Shown here: one piece after another, positions 25,151 to 35,900 of the stretch
Numbering within the stretch: position 1 is the first letter of the stretch
Layout: each line of letters opens with the position of its first letter
Source: Mycolicibacterium monacense
GTDB lineage: Bacteria; Actinomycetota; Actinomycetes; Mycobacteriales; Mycobacteriaceae
DNA: 64,000 nt
Assembly: GCF_010731575.1 (NCBI RefSeq)
Contig: NZ_AP022617.1
Span: forward strand, 4,898,001 to 4,962,000
Direction of reading: 5' to 3'
Program-made: the position numbers and the translations under genes
The notes under the pieces: generated by a model
What the model was told of the DNA's origin: nothing
Database searches by the model: none
The model's input: the letters and a program-made list of their open reading frames with translations, nothing else

Positions 25151-25696
25151 ATGACCGACGCTGATACGACCGAGCGGACCGAGGACGTCGAGACGCGGGA
25201 CGCCGAGGAGATCACGGCCCCGGAGGACGACCTCGAGGACCGGTTGGTGGCCGAAGGCGAGATCGCCGGCGACTACCTGGAGGAGTTGCTCGACCTGTTG
25301 GACTTCGACGGTGACATCGATCTGGATGTCGAGGGCGACCGGGCGGTCGTGAGCATCGACGGCGGGACCGACCTGAACAAGTTGGTGGGCCGCAAGGGTG
25401 AGGTGCTCGACGCGCTGCAGGAGCTGACGCGCTTGGCGGTCCACCAGAAGACCGGCGAGCGTAGCCGGCTCATGCTCGACATCGCCCGCTGGCGCCGGCG
25501 CCGTCGCGACGAGCTGGCCGCGCTGGGGGACAAGGTCGCGCGCCGCGTCCTCGAAACCGGTGAGCGCGAAGAGCTCGCCCCGATGACGCCGTTCGAACGC
25601 AAGATCGTGCACGACGCCGTCGCGGCGGTCGCCGGTGTGCACAGCGAGAGTGAGGGCGTCGAGCCGTCGCGCCGCGTGGTCGTGCTCGCCGACTGA
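25151..25696 (+). CDS. jag: Jag/KhpB-type KH-R3H RNA-binding protein
   Basis: A 181-residue RNA-binding protein. The acidic N-terminal ~40 residues are followed by a KH domain with the GxxG loop LVGRKGEVLDALQ (about 78-90) and an R3H domain with RRVLETGEREELAPMTPFER and KIVHDAV. ATG at 25151 with AGAGG upstream; a TTG overlapping the yidC stop is an alternative. It is conserved downstream of yidC in actinobacteria (Rv3920c). Confidence 0.9.
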   Translation: MTDADTTERTEDVETRDAEEITAPEDDLEDRLVAEGEIAGDYLEELLDLLDFDGDIDLDVEGDRAVVSIDGGTDLNKLVGRKGEVLDALQELTRLAVHQKTGERSRLMLDIARWRRRRRDELAALGDKVARRVLETGEREELAPMTPFERKIVHDAVAAVAGVHSESEGVEPSRRVVVLAD

Positions 25697-26434
<738 letters not shown>

Positions 26435-26436
26435 GC

Positions 26437-27438
26437 ATGGCTGAGGGTCCCGAGGGGTCGCGGGGAGCGCGGGGCGCTGCACGTGTTTCACGTGAAACAT
26501 GGCCGGTGTCGCCGAAGGATGCGCCGGCCGTGGCCGGGCAGGACTGGCAGAACGATGCCGTGATCGACACCCCGATCGGAGCCGAGGCGGAGCGGGCGGT
26601 GCGGCTGCTGCACTCGGCGTCCCGCGGCGGACTGCCGCGCCCCGCACGCCAGCGGGTGTTCACCATCGCCAATCAGAAGGGCGGGGTGGGGAAGACGACG
26701 ACCGCCGTCAACATCGCCGCCGCACTCGCGCTGCAGGGGTTGAAGGTTCTGGTCATCGACCTCGATCCGCAGGGCAATGCGAGTACGGCGCTCGGGATCG
26801 AGCACCGGCCAGGCACCGCATCCTCGTACGAGGTGTTGATCGGGGACATCCCGGTCCAGGAGGCGCTCCAGCGAAGCCCGCACAGCGAGCGGTTGTACTG
26901 CGTGCCGGCGACCATCGACCTCGCGGGCGCGGAGATCGAACTCGTCAGCATGGTCGCCCGGGAGGGCCGGCTGCGGACCGCCCTGGCCGAGCTGAAGCAG
27001 TACGACTTCGACTACGTCTTCATCGACTGCCCACCGTCGCTGGGACTCCTCACCATCAATGCCTTGGTGGCTGCACCGGAGGTGCTGATCCCGATCCAGT
27101 GCGAGTACTACGCCCTCGAAGGCGTCGGCCAGTTGCTCCGCAACATCGAGATGGTGAAGTCACACCTGAACCCGGAACTGACCGTCTCCACCGTCATCCT
27201 CACGATGTACGACGGTCGGACGCGATTGGCCGATCAGGTGGCCCAGGATGTGCGCGCGCACTTCGGCGACAAGGTCCTGCGCACCGTCATCCCGCGCAGT
27301 GTGAAGGTGTCGGAGGCGCCGGGCTACGGCATGACGATCCTCGACTACGACCCCGGATCCCGGGGTGCGATGAGCTACCTCGACGCCAGCCGTGAGTTGG
27401 CGGAGCGGGGTGCCCCCCATGACGGCGCCTCACGATGA
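26437..27438 (+). CDS. parA: Chromosome partitioning ATPase ParA
   Basis: A 333-residue Walker-type ParA. The deviant Walker A KGGVGKTTTAVNIAAALA (about 85-102), a Walker A' LVIDLDPQGNASTALG and Walker B DYVFIDCPPSLGLLTINAL are clear. The ATG at 26437 (AGGAG six bases upstream) is chosen; an ATG at 26431 overlapping the rsmG stop is possible. The disordered N-terminus contains a parS site (26484-26499). With ParB it segregates origins to the poles. Confidence 0.94.
   Translation: MAEGPEGSRGARGAARVSRETWPVSPKDAPAVAGQDWQNDAVIDTPIGAEAERAVRLLHSASRGGLPRPARQRVFTIANQKGGVGKTTTAVNIAAALALQGLKVLVIDLDPQGNASTALGIEHRPGTASSYEVLIGDIPVQEALQRSPHSERLYCVPATIDLAGAEIELVSMVAREGRLRTALAELKQYDFDYVFIDCPPSLGLLTINALVAAPEVLIPIQCEYYALEGVGQLLRNIEMVKSHLNPELTVSTVILTMYDGRTRLADQVAQDVRAHFGDKVLRTVIPRSVKVSEAPGYGMTILDYDPGSRGAMSYLDASRELAERGAPHDGASR
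26484..26499. promoter_or_regulatory. parS: parS site 2
   Basis: TGTTTCACGTGAAACA, perfect, 735 bp from the first site and inside the parA coding sequence (codons for VSRET). Confidence 0.96.
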
Positions 27439-27465
27439 CCGTCTGTGCGCGAAGGAGAGAAGGAC

Positions 27466-28458
27466 ATGACGCAGCCCACTCGTAAGCGCAGCGGCCTCGG
27501 CCGCGGCCTGGCCTCGCTCATCCCGACCGGACCGACCGAGGACGGCAGCCAAGCCGCGCTGGGTGGACCGCGGATGGGTAACGCCGCGGCCGATGTGGTC
27601 ATCGGTGGCGGTCCGGTGGCGGCACCGCCCGCCCCGGAACTCGGCGCCGTCTACCGGGAGATCGATCCGTCGGCGATCGAGCCGAACCCGCGTCAGCCCC
27701 GGCAGGTCTTCGACGGCGAGGCGCTCGCCGAACTCGTGCACTCGATTCGCGAGTTCGGACTCATGCAGCCGATCGTAGTCCGCGCGCTCGAACCAGGTGA
27801 CGCCGGTCCGCGCTACCAACTCGTCATGGGGGAGCGGAGGTGGCGTGCCGCACAGGAGGCCGGACTCGCGACCATCCCGGCGATCGTGCGCGAGACCGCC
27901 GACGACAGCATGCTGCGCGACGCCCTGCTGGAGAACATCCACCGGGTTCAGCTCAACCCGCTCGAGGAGGCGGCCGCCTATCAGCAGCTGCTCGACGAGT
28001 TCGGCGTCACCCACGACGAACTGGCCGCGCGGATCGGTCGCTCGCGGCCGGTGATCACGAACATGATCCGACTGCTGCGCCTGCCGATCGCGGTCCAGCG
28101 TCGCGTCGCCGCCGGGGTGCTCTCCGCCGGGCACGCCCGCGCGCTGCTCGCCCTCGAGGGCGGACCCGAACGCCAGGAGGAGCTCGCCGCCCGCATCGTC
28201 GCCGAAGGGCTGTCGGTGCGCGCGACCGAGGAGGCGGTCACGCTGGCGAATCACAGCGGTCCGGCCGCCCCGCCGGCGCCGCGGCGCAAGCCGATCCAGA
28301 TGCCCGGCCTGCAGGATGTCGCCGAACAGCTGTCGACGGCGTTCGACACCCGGGTCACGGTGAGCCTAGGCAAACGCAAAGGCAAGATCGTCGTCGAATT
28401 CGGCTCGGTCGACGATCTTCAACGAATTGTCGAGTTGATGAACTCGACGAAGCCCTGA
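27466..28458 (+). CDS. parB: Chromosome partitioning protein ParB
   Basis: A 330-residue CTP-dependent clamp protein. The N-terminal LGRGLASLI motif stimulates ParA; the CTPase/ParB domain has [20 protein letters not shown] and [12 protein letters not shown]; the HTH segment ([20 protein letters not shown]) reads parS; the C-terminal dimer domain ends [10 protein letters not shown]. The ATG at 27466 follows GAAGGAG; an earlier in-frame start adds seven residues. Confidence 0.95.
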   Translation: MTQPTRKRSGLGRGLASLIPTGPTEDGSQAALGGPRMGNAAADVVIGGGPVAAPPAPELGAVYREIDPSAIEPNPRQPRQVFDGEALAELVHSIREFGLMQPIVVRALEPGDAGPRYQLVMGERRWRAAQEAGLATIPAIVRETADDSMLRDALLENIHRVQLNPLEEAAAYQQLLDEFGVTHDELAARIGRSRPVITNMIRLLRLPIAVQRRVAAGVLSAGHARALLALEGGPERQEELAARIVAEGLSVRATEEAVTLANHSGPAAPPAPRRKPIQMPGLQDVAEQLSTAFDTRVTVSLGKRKGKIVVEFGSVDDLQRIVELMNSTKP

Positions 28459-28643
28459 CCAAGGACACGGGGGCATTACGTCACTGTGACACCACGACCT
28501 TCGACGGACCGATCGCTCACCCCGGCTGAGCGCAGATCATCTGCCCGGCAACACTTTTCACCTGGCGCCACCGCGCTGCCTATCCTGGAGCCCGAACCGC
28601 GGCCGTCCGCAGCGTCCGCGGCGCACGAGAACCGGGGAGCCTA

Positions 28644-29393
28644 GTGCCGACACGTATCACGCCCTTGCGTTTGGAAGCTTTCGAGCAGCTTCCCAAGCAT
28701 GCGCGGCGCTGTGTCTTCTGGGAGGTCGACCCTTCGACGCTGGGACGCGAGGACCATCTGTCCGACCCGGAGTTCGAGAAGGAAGCCTGGCTGTCGATGG
28801 TCATGCTCGAGTGGGGGTCATGCGGCCAGGTCGCCGTGCGCTGTCCGGAGGCGATGAGCGACGAGGCCGCCGCGACCGATCCGTCGGCGGAGGAACCGTG
28901 TGTGGGGTACGCGTTCTACGCACCGCCGCGGGCGGTTCCCCGCGCACGGCTGTTTCCGACCGGACCGGTCAGCGCGGACGCGGTGCTTCTGACGACGGTG
29001 GGGGTGGAGCAGGGCGATGACACCACCGGACTGCCCCACACGCTGCTGACCTCCGTCGTCGGAGATCTGGTGCGCCGCGGTGTCCGCGCCCTCGAGGCGT
29101 TCGGCCGTACCGAGGCGGCCGCCGAACTCATCGACCCGCGACTGGTCCCCGATGAGCTCACCCCGGTGGTCGAGGCGCTCGGCGACTGTTCGGTGCATCA
29201 GTGCATGCTGGACGCGGACTTCCTGGAACAGGTGGGCTTCACCGTCGTCTCGCCGCACCGGTACTTCCCCCGGCTGCGTCTGGAACTCGAGCAGGGCCTT
29301 GGATGGAAGGCCGATGTCGAAGCGGCGCTGGAGCGGCTTCTGGAGTCGGCCCAACTGCAGCAGCCCGTCGGGGCGGGCAGCGGCCGCTGTTAG
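28644..29393 (+). CDS. GNAT-like acetyltransferase (Rv3916c-like)
   Basis: A 249-residue protein related to N-acetyltransferases by its pattern: VGYAFYAPPRAVPRARLFP (core strand), LLTTVGVEQGDDTTGLPHTL (cofactor-site region), then LLTSVVGDLVRRGVRALEAF. It matches Rv3916c in position and length (about 245). GTG start with GGGGAG five bases upstream. It converges with cwlM, with 12 bp between the stops. The substrate is unknown. Confidence 0.8.
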   Translation: MPTRITPLRLEAFEQLPKHARRCVFWEVDPSTLGREDHLSDPEFEKEAWLSMVMLEWGSCGQVAVRCPEAMSDEAAATDPSAEEPCVGYAFYAPPRAVPRARLFPTGPVSADAVLLTTVGVEQGDDTTGLPHTLLTSVVGDLVRRGVRALEAFGRTEAAAELIDPRLVPDELTPVVEALGDCSVHQCMLDADFLEQVGFTVVSPHRYFPRLRLELEQGLGWKADVEAALERLLESAQLQQPVGAGSGRC

Positions 29394-29405
29394 CGACCGA
29401 ACCGG

Positions 29406-30602
29406 TCAGTTCGAGCTGAGCCGGCCGGCCTGTTCGACGGACAGTTCGTGCGCCAGCAGTTCGGCGAAGGTGAATGTCCCTGTGGGGCGGTCGTTCTTAC
29501 CGAGCAGATAGAGCCGCTTGACCGCGGCGAGGATACCTTCGGCGATCGCGTCCCGATTGTGGTTGGACACCAACAGCTCCCGGTCACGGGGGTTGGTGAT
29601 GTAGCCGACATCGACCTGCACCGTGGGCATCCGGGTCAGACGCAGCAGATCCCAGGTCCGGCCGTGGGTGCGGCAGTCCCGTAATCCGGTGCGGGCGACG
29701 ACCTCTCGCTGGATGAAGTCGGCGAGATTGCGTCCGATGGTGGAGACCGACCCGTGTGAGTTGCCGAAGTGGAACGACGCGACGCCGTTCGCGGCCGGGG
29801 TGGGCTGTGCGGCGCAGCGCAGGCTGATCATCAGGTCCGCGCCGACGGTGTTGGCAGTCGCGGCGCGTTCGGCGTCGGAGGGGCTGCGGTTGGCCGGGCG
29901 GGACAGGAACGTGTCCATCCCGATCGCGGTCATCCGGCCCTCGAGGCGACTTGCCAAGTCCCACAGGATGTCTGCTTCGCTGATCGGACCCTGGGGCCCG
30001 TTCATGATGAGGCCGTGGTCGCTGCCGCCGCGGCCCGGATCGATGATGACCCGCTTGCCCGACAGTCGCGGACCGGAGCGGCGGACGAGCTCCTCCTCCC
30101 GGATCGCGTGCGGCGAACCGCCGGTCACGCGTGACCCGAGGAAGTACAGCGAGCGCAGGGTCTCCGGACCGCAGATGCCGTCGGGATAGAGCCCGTACTC
30201 GCGTTGGTAGGAGGTGAGCCCGTGATGGGTCTGCAGCCCGAAGTGCCCGTCGACCAGACCGGTGTAGAACCCGAGATCCTGCAGGCGCGCCTGCAGTGTC
30301 GCGACATCGTCGCCGTACATCGGGGCGCCGAACTGATGCATCAACGTACGTGCGCCGAGGCGGTAGGACGCCTCTTTCAGCGCCCGGTACGTGGCCTCAC
30401 CGACGATGCCGTCGACCAGGAGCCCGCGGTGCTGCTGGAAGGCGCGGACCGCCTGGTCGAGATGGTCGTCGAACAGGTCTGCGACGACATGTCTTCCGGT
30501 GGTGAGGTCGTCGTCGGGGCTGTCCAGCAGGCCCAGAGCGGAGAGCGCTGCGCGGATCTCGGTGACCGCGGCTCCGCGATCACCGTGACGCAGACTCGAC
30601 AT
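29406..30602 (-). CDS. cwlM: Peptidoglycan amidase homologue CwlM (MurA regulator)
   Basis: A 398-residue protein with two N-terminal peptidoglycan-binding-type repeats (about 1-75 and 85-155; DDLDQAVRAFQQHRGLLVDG and YGDDVATLQARLQDLGFYTG) and an Amidase_3 domain (about 180-365; VIIDPGRGGSDHGLI). In mycobacteria CwlM is phosphorylated by PknB and activates MurA from the cytoplasm; the C-terminal threonines 374, 376 and 378 sit in TGTFTFAEL, the phosphorylated region. No signal peptide is visible, which fits a cytoplasmic role. AAGGGG precedes the ATG. Confidence 0.93.
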   Translation of the reverse strand: MSSLRHGDRGAAVTEIRAALSALGLLDSPDDDLTTGRHVVADLFDDHLDQAVRAFQQHRGLLVDGIVGEATYRALKEASYRLGARTLMHQFGAPMYGDDVATLQARLQDLGFYTGLVDGHFGLQTHHGLTSYQREYGLYPDGICGPETLRSLYFLGSRVTGGSPHAIREEELVRRSGPRLSGKRVIIDPGRGGSDHGLIMNGPQGPISEADILWDLASRLEGRMTAIGMDTFLSRPANRSPSDAERAATANTVGADLMISLRCAAQPTPAANGVASFHFGNSHGSVSTIGRNLADFIQREVVARTGLRDCRTHGRTWDLLRLTRMPTVQVDVGYITNPRDRELLVSNHNRDAIAEGILAAVKRLYLLGKNDRPTGTFTFAELLAHELSVEQAGRLSSN

Positions 30603-30745
30603 ACTCGCCCCTTCGGCAGGCCCTCGTTATGGCTGTCAGTACCCCTGCGGCATCGACATATGCACGACAGGCCCGAAAGGCATTGTCTCAGAAGTTCCGG
30701 TCAATCCGGAAAACGCCAGGCGAACCGGAATCAGGCCGTGATCCG

Positions 30746-31075
30746 TCAGAGCAGGTCGGTGAGTTCCCGCAGCAGTGCGGCTTTGCCCTTCGCACCGACG
30801 ATCCGCTTGACCGGTTCACCGTCCTTGAACAGGATCATCGTCGGGATCGAGACGACCTGGAAGTCGCGTGCGGTGGTCGGATTCGCGTCGACGTCGAGTT
30901 TGGCGACGGTCAGCGCGCCGGCCTTCTCGCTGGCGATCTCCTCGAGGACCGGGGCGACCATCTTGCACGGCCCGCACCAGGTGGCCCAGAAGTCGACCAG
31001 GACGGGCGTGCTGCTGGTCAGCACGTCCTCGGAGAACGAGTCGTCGGTGACGGTGACGGTGGCGCTGTCGGCCAT
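30746..31075 (-). CDS. trxC: Thioredoxin
   Basis: A 109-residue thioredoxin with [17 protein letters not shown] (active-site Cys pair) and the cis-Pro loop [12 protein letters not shown]. The ATG at 31075 with GGAG upstream gives the family length; a longer in-frame extension overlaps trxB and is not used. It is 34 bp downstream of trxB, in one transcription unit. It reduces protein disulfides and is recycled by TrxB with NADPH. Confidence 0.97.
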   Translation of the reverse strand: MADSATVTVTDDSFSEDVLTSSTPVLVDFWATWCGPCKMVAPVLEEIASEKAGALTVAKLDVDANPTTARDFQVVSIPTMILFKDGEPVKRIVGAKGKAALLRELTDLL

Positions 31076-31109
31076 GTGTGCTCCTCGGGATAGGGGTGTG
31101 TCAGATGTC

Positions 31110-32081
31110 TCAGATCGGGGCCGAGATCTCTTGATCGCTTGGTGCGACGCCGATTTCGGCCAGCCAGCGCTCGGCGTCGATGGCGGCCGAACAACCGCTG
31201 CCCGCGGCGGTGATCGCCTGCCGGTAGGTGCGGTCCACGAGATCGCCTGCGGCGAAGACACCTTCGACGGAGGTGTTGGTGGTGCGACCCTCGACCAGGA
31301 CGTAGCCGTCCTCGTCGACGTCGACCTGACCACGCACGATGTCCGAGCGCGGCACGTGCCCGATCGCGACGAACACACCGGTCACCGCGAGCTTCGACTC
31401 CTCACCGGTCACGGTGTCGCGCAAGCGGATTCCGGTCACCTTGGGATCGCCCTCGATCTCGGTGACCGCGGTGTTGGTCATGAACGTGATCTTCTCGTTG
31501 GCGCGGGCGCGGTCGAGCATGATGCGCGAGGCGCGGAACTCCTCGCGGCGGTGGATCACCGTCACGCTGCGCGCGAAGCGGGTGAGGAACGTCGCCTCCT
31601 CCATCGCCGAGTCGCCGCCGCCGATGACCGCGATGTCCTGATCGCGGAAGAAGAAGCCGTCGCAGGTCGCGCAGGTGCTCACGCCCATGCCGAGCAGCGC
31701 GTCCTCGCCGGGGACGCCGAGGTGGCGTGCGGCGGCACCCATCGCGAGGATGACCGCCCGGGCCCGATGGGTCTCGTCGCCCACGGTGACCGTCTTGACG
31801 GGGCCGTCGAGGGAGACCTCGTCGACGTCCTCCATCCGCAGGTCGGCGCCGAAGCGCAGCGCCTGCTCGCGCATCTCGTCCATCAGTTCGGGTCCGGTGA
31901 TGCCGTTGCGGAAGCCGGGGTAGTTCTCCACCTCGGTCGTGGTCATGAGCGCGCCGCCGAACTGGCTGCCCTCGAATACGAGCGGCTTGAGCTGTGCGCG
32001 CGCGGCGTACACGGCGGCCGTGTATCCGGCCGGGCCGGAGCCGATGATGATCACATCGTGAACCGTCGATGAGCTGGTCAT
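31110..32081 (-). CDS. trxB: Thioredoxin-disulfide reductase
   Basis: A 323-residue FAD/NADPH flavoprotein. The FAD motif is [20 protein letters not shown] near the N-terminus, the redox-active pair is CATCDGFFF (about residues 143-151), the NADPH motif is [19 protein letters not shown] and the second FAD motif is [10 protein letters not shown]. The ATG at 32081 has AAAGG upstream. It is the partner of trxC and lies only 82 bp from the sigM stop. Confidence 0.97.
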   Translation of the reverse strand: MTSSSTVHDVIIIGSGPAGYTAAVYAARAQLKPLVFEGSQFGGALMTTTEVENYPGFRNGITGPELMDEMREQALRFGADLRMEDVDEVSLDGPVKTVTVGDETHRARAVILAMGAAARHLGVPGEDALLGMGVSTCATCDGFFFRDQDIAVIGGGDSAMEEATFLTRFARSVTVIHRREEFRASRIMLDRARANEKITFMTNTAVTEIEGDPKVTGIRLRDTVTGEESKLAVTGVFVAIGHVPRSDIVRGQVDVDEDGYVLVEGRTTNTSVEGVFAAGDLVDRTYRQAITAAGSGCSAAIDAERWLAEIGVAPSDQEISAPI

Positions 32082-32163
32082 GTGAGCCTTTCTGCCGTTT
32101 CGCACCGGCACGGGTACAACACCAGCCTAGGTCCGGGTGTTCCCGACTGCCTGGAGGGTCACG

Positions 32164-32841
32164 CTACGGCCGGTCGACCGGTGTCCCGCCACCCGCGTGA
32201 CGCACGGCGCGCTCGATAGTGGGACGGCGGCGGCTACGGGCCGACCGCGGCACCGGGTGGCAGCCGCGGCCGGCGGGCGGCGGCGATGCCGTCTCCGTCT
32301 CGTCGAGACCGCGCAATGTCTCGGCCAGTTTCGCCCGGCCCCGGCTGCACCGACTCTTGACCGTGCCTTCCGCGACGCCCAGCATCCGGGCGGTTTCGGC
32401 GACCGAGTACCCCTGCATGTCGACGGCGACGACCGCGGCGCGTTGTTCGACCGGCAACCGCAGCAGGGCCCGTTCGATGACGATCGCGGTGTCCACCCTG
32501 GCCGTCGGGTCGCCGGCCGATCCGACGTCGTCGACGAGCGTGCTGGTGGCGTGTGTGCGGTTGGTGCGCAGCCGGTCCAGGCACGCGTTGACGACGATGC
32601 GGTACAGCCAGCTGCTCACCGCGGAGTCGAAGCGGAAGCTCGCGGCCTTGCGGTGCGCCGAGAGCATCGCCTCCTGCAGCGCGTCGGCGGCGTCCTCGCG
32701 GTTGCTGCTGGTGATCCGCGCGAGCCGCTCGAGCTGGCGCTGGTGGCGGACGAACAACTCCGCGAACGCGTAGCGGTCACCCGCGACATGATCGGCCAGC
32801 AGCTGGGCGTCGGACCGGCCGACGGCGTCGAAGCTCACCAC
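32164..32841 (-). CDS. sigM: ECF sigma factor SigM
   Basis: A 225-residue ECF sigma factor. Region 2 is AFAELFVRHQRQLERLARIT with DALQEAMLSAHRKA, and region 4 is LLRLPVEQRAAVVAVDMQGY then SVAETARMLGVAEGTVKSRC. The C-terminal ~50 residues (Pro/Arg-rich) are low complexity. GTG start (two adjacent GTGs) with AGGG upstream. Its locus equals Rv3911, but the anti-sigma gene that follows sigM in M. tuberculosis (Rv3912) is absent: trxB comes next. Confidence 0.93.
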   Translation of the reverse strand: MVSFDAVGRSDAQLLADHVAGDRYAFAELFVRHQRQLERLARITSSNREDAADALQEAMLSAHRKAASFRFDSAVSSWLYRIVVNACLDRLRTNRTHATSTLVDDVGSAGDPTARVDTAIVIERALLRLPVEQRAAVVAVDMQGYSVAETARMLGVAEGTVKSRCSRGRAKLAETLRGLDETETASPPPAGRGCHPVPRSARSRRRPTIERAVRHAGGGTPVDRP

Positions 32842-32939
32842 AGCCGAACCCTAAGCGGGTCCGGGGGTGCTCTCGCGCACGTAGTTCGCCGACGGCTCGT
32901 CGACAGAGGTCGCGGCTCACCGAGCCTGTGGATAACCGC

Positions 32940-35900
32940 CTACGAGGTGCCCTTGAGCGTGATCTCGGAGATGTCGGTGCGGCTCTCACCGTTGACGGTG
33001 CCGAGTTTGTCGATCCACACCAGCACGAACGAGGTGGGGGAGGCGTCGCTGACCTCGATGGTGTTGTTGCCGGTGCTCAACGGCGTCGACGGGGTCATCT
33101 CGGTGGTGCTCTCGAGCGACGACGGTTCGGCCGACTGCGCCGACCGGATCTGCACCGAGGTGCCGGTCGAGGAGACGTTGACGTCCACCGAACTGATCGT
33201 GGTGGGCTGCGGCAGCTCGAGCATCAGCCCCACGCCGTTCTTGAAGTTCGGGAACGGGTTCGGATCGGAGTAGATGTCGGTGGGCCACACCGTCGTCGAG
33301 TTCCCGTCGATGGCGTTGCCGGCCTGATCCGGGGAGTCGGCGCCGCCGGCGGGGGAGAACACCGTCGCCCGCACCGGACGCACCACGTTGCCCGGCGCCG
33401 TCGACCCGCCCTCGGCCTCTTCGGAGGTGGTCGGGGCGTTGAGGCCGAGTTCGTCGCCGTCGAACCCGCCGCCGACGTCACCGAAGATGCGGCTCAGCAC
33501 GGTCGCCAGCACGATGAGCGCGACGACGACGATCACGCCGCCGACCGTGAGGCCGACCATCAACCCGCGCTTGCGGCGGGCCTGCGCCTCCGGGTCGTCG
33601 TCGGGTTCGCCGCGGAAGCGCGACGGGGTGCCGCCGTCGGGCCGGTCGACCGGTGAGATCAGGTCGGTGCGGTCGGCCACGGCGGTGGCCTGCTGCAGGA
33701 GGTTCAGCAGCGTCGGTGCGCTGCGGATGCCGCCGTCGGGTTGTACGGCGTGCGCAGCCGCCGCCGAGATCTGGAACGGGATCTCCCGGTCCACCGCCCG
33801 CGGTTCGAGCGGGTCGCCCGCCGGGTCGCGGTCGGCGGGGGCGAGTCCGCTGGGCACCCCGGTCTCGGGCAGCGGCCAGCGGTTGACCAGCAATGCGTAC
33901 AGCGCGGCGCCGATACCGCGGATGTCGTCCTCCGGCGTGGCGTCGGGCATGGTGGCCGGGAACGCCAGGGCGACGTCGCCCTCGATGCTGACCCGGACGC
34001 GGCTGGGATGGTCGATCGACAACGCCACCCCGGCGCGGTGCGCGGCCTCGGCGGCCGCGGCGAGCGACTGGATCGCGCGGGCGCCGCCGATCGGTGAGGG
34101 TGCGGTCTCGGCGACCTCGGCCAGCGACCCGCCGCGGATCCACTCCGAGACGATCAGCCCACCGGATCCGGTGTTGGCGACGTCGAGGACGCGGGCCACC
34201 CCCGGCATGTCGAGGCGGCTGAGCTTGAGTGTGCGCGCCAGGATGTCCTGCACCCGCTCGTCCGGCAGAGTGGCGTCCGGGTCGACGAAGGTCAACGCGA
34301 CCTGACGGTCGAGCGCGGTGTCGAGAGCCTGCCAGAACTGCAGGTTGGGGGGTCCGCCGTGGAACACCAGCAGGCGGTAGCGGCCGCCGCTGATCGTCGC
34401 GCCGGGGATGAGGTGGACGTCCTCGTCGGAGGTGGCTGCCTCGATGGCCGGTTCGCGCGGCGCGTCGAAGGGCAGCGATTCCCGGGTGGGATCGCCGCCG
34501 TAGTCCGCGGGCGGACGGCCGGACGTGGGCATCTCCGCGGTGGCCGACCGGTCGGCGGGTGCGGAGGGGGTTTCGGGGACGTCGGGCTGGAAATCGTCCG
34601 CGGCGGGCCGCGAGATTCTGGTGGTCGACGCGCTGTCGGGCGCCGCTGCGGAATCACCCGCGGAGTCGTCGCTCACCGCTGGTCCTCTCCACCTTTCTGC
34701 CCCGGCGCCATGCACCGGAGTTCCCCGAACCGGAGGGTCGTACCGGCCGGTCGCGGGGCCCCGACTCCGCCGCACCGGACGCGCACTCCTGCCGTCAGAG
34801 TACGGGAAGGCACCGGCGGGCCGCGGTTGGTCGGGTCGAGATATTGACGCGGCGGGTGCCGGCGCGGACCTGCCGAGCCGCCTGCGGACGAACGCGACGG
34901 CGGCGTCGGCTTCGGGCACCCGCGCCGCGAGCAGCACCCCCGCGATCACCGGCACCATGATCAGACCCAGCACCGCAAGCCGCACCAGCGATCCCACACC
35001 GTCGGCATCGGCCGTCAGCGACTCCAGGCCGAGCAGCTGATCGGCGACGTGGGCGAGCAGGCCGGCCAGCAGGGAGGCGGCGATGGTGACCAGGATCGTG
35101 CGGATCACCTGCACGTCGAACATCCGGCCGCCCGGGGGGCGCAGGCTGGATTTCAGCAGGAAATGGCCGACCACCGCACCCGCGAGGAAGCCGAGACCAT
35201 TCGCCAGGCCGAGGTATCCGGCCACCAGCTCCGGATCGTCGGTCATCGCCGGTGCGGCGAGCGAGGCGATCACCTTGACGGTGGTCACGACGATGATCAC
35301 GATGATCGGCGTCCACGGCTGCTCACGCGCGTAGAAGACCCGCAATTGCAGGAGCACGAGCGCGTAGGGGATCAGCGTGAACGCCGACAGCGTGATGGCC
35401 ATGCCCAGGTAGCCGGCGTCGGTCTCACCGAAGTTGCCGTAGGCGAACAGCGCGGTGCCGATCGCCGGGCCGCCCACGGTCATGACCGCGACGATCGGGA
35501 TCAGCGTGACCATGGTGAGCCGGGTGGCCAGCGACAGGTCGCCCAGCACGGCGGGGATGTCGTCGGCGGCGGCGTTACGGGACAGCCGGGGCATCACGAC
35601 GGTGAGCACCGTGACGCCGATCATCCCGAACGGCAGCATCAGCACCAGCCAGGTGTAGTTGTAGATCGCCGGTCCGGACGCCGCCGAGGCGCTGGCGATC
35701 TGGTTCGTGACGATCAGCCCGATCTGGCTGATGAGCACGTAGAGCACCATCGCCGCGGCCATCGTGCCGAACTTCTTGAGGCGGTCGTCGATCCCCCACA
35801 GCGGGCGCAGGCTGATCCGTTCGCGACGGATCGCGACGAGCAGGACCGCGGTCTGGGCGAAGACGCCGAGTGTCGTGCCGATGCCCAGCACCAGCAGTTT

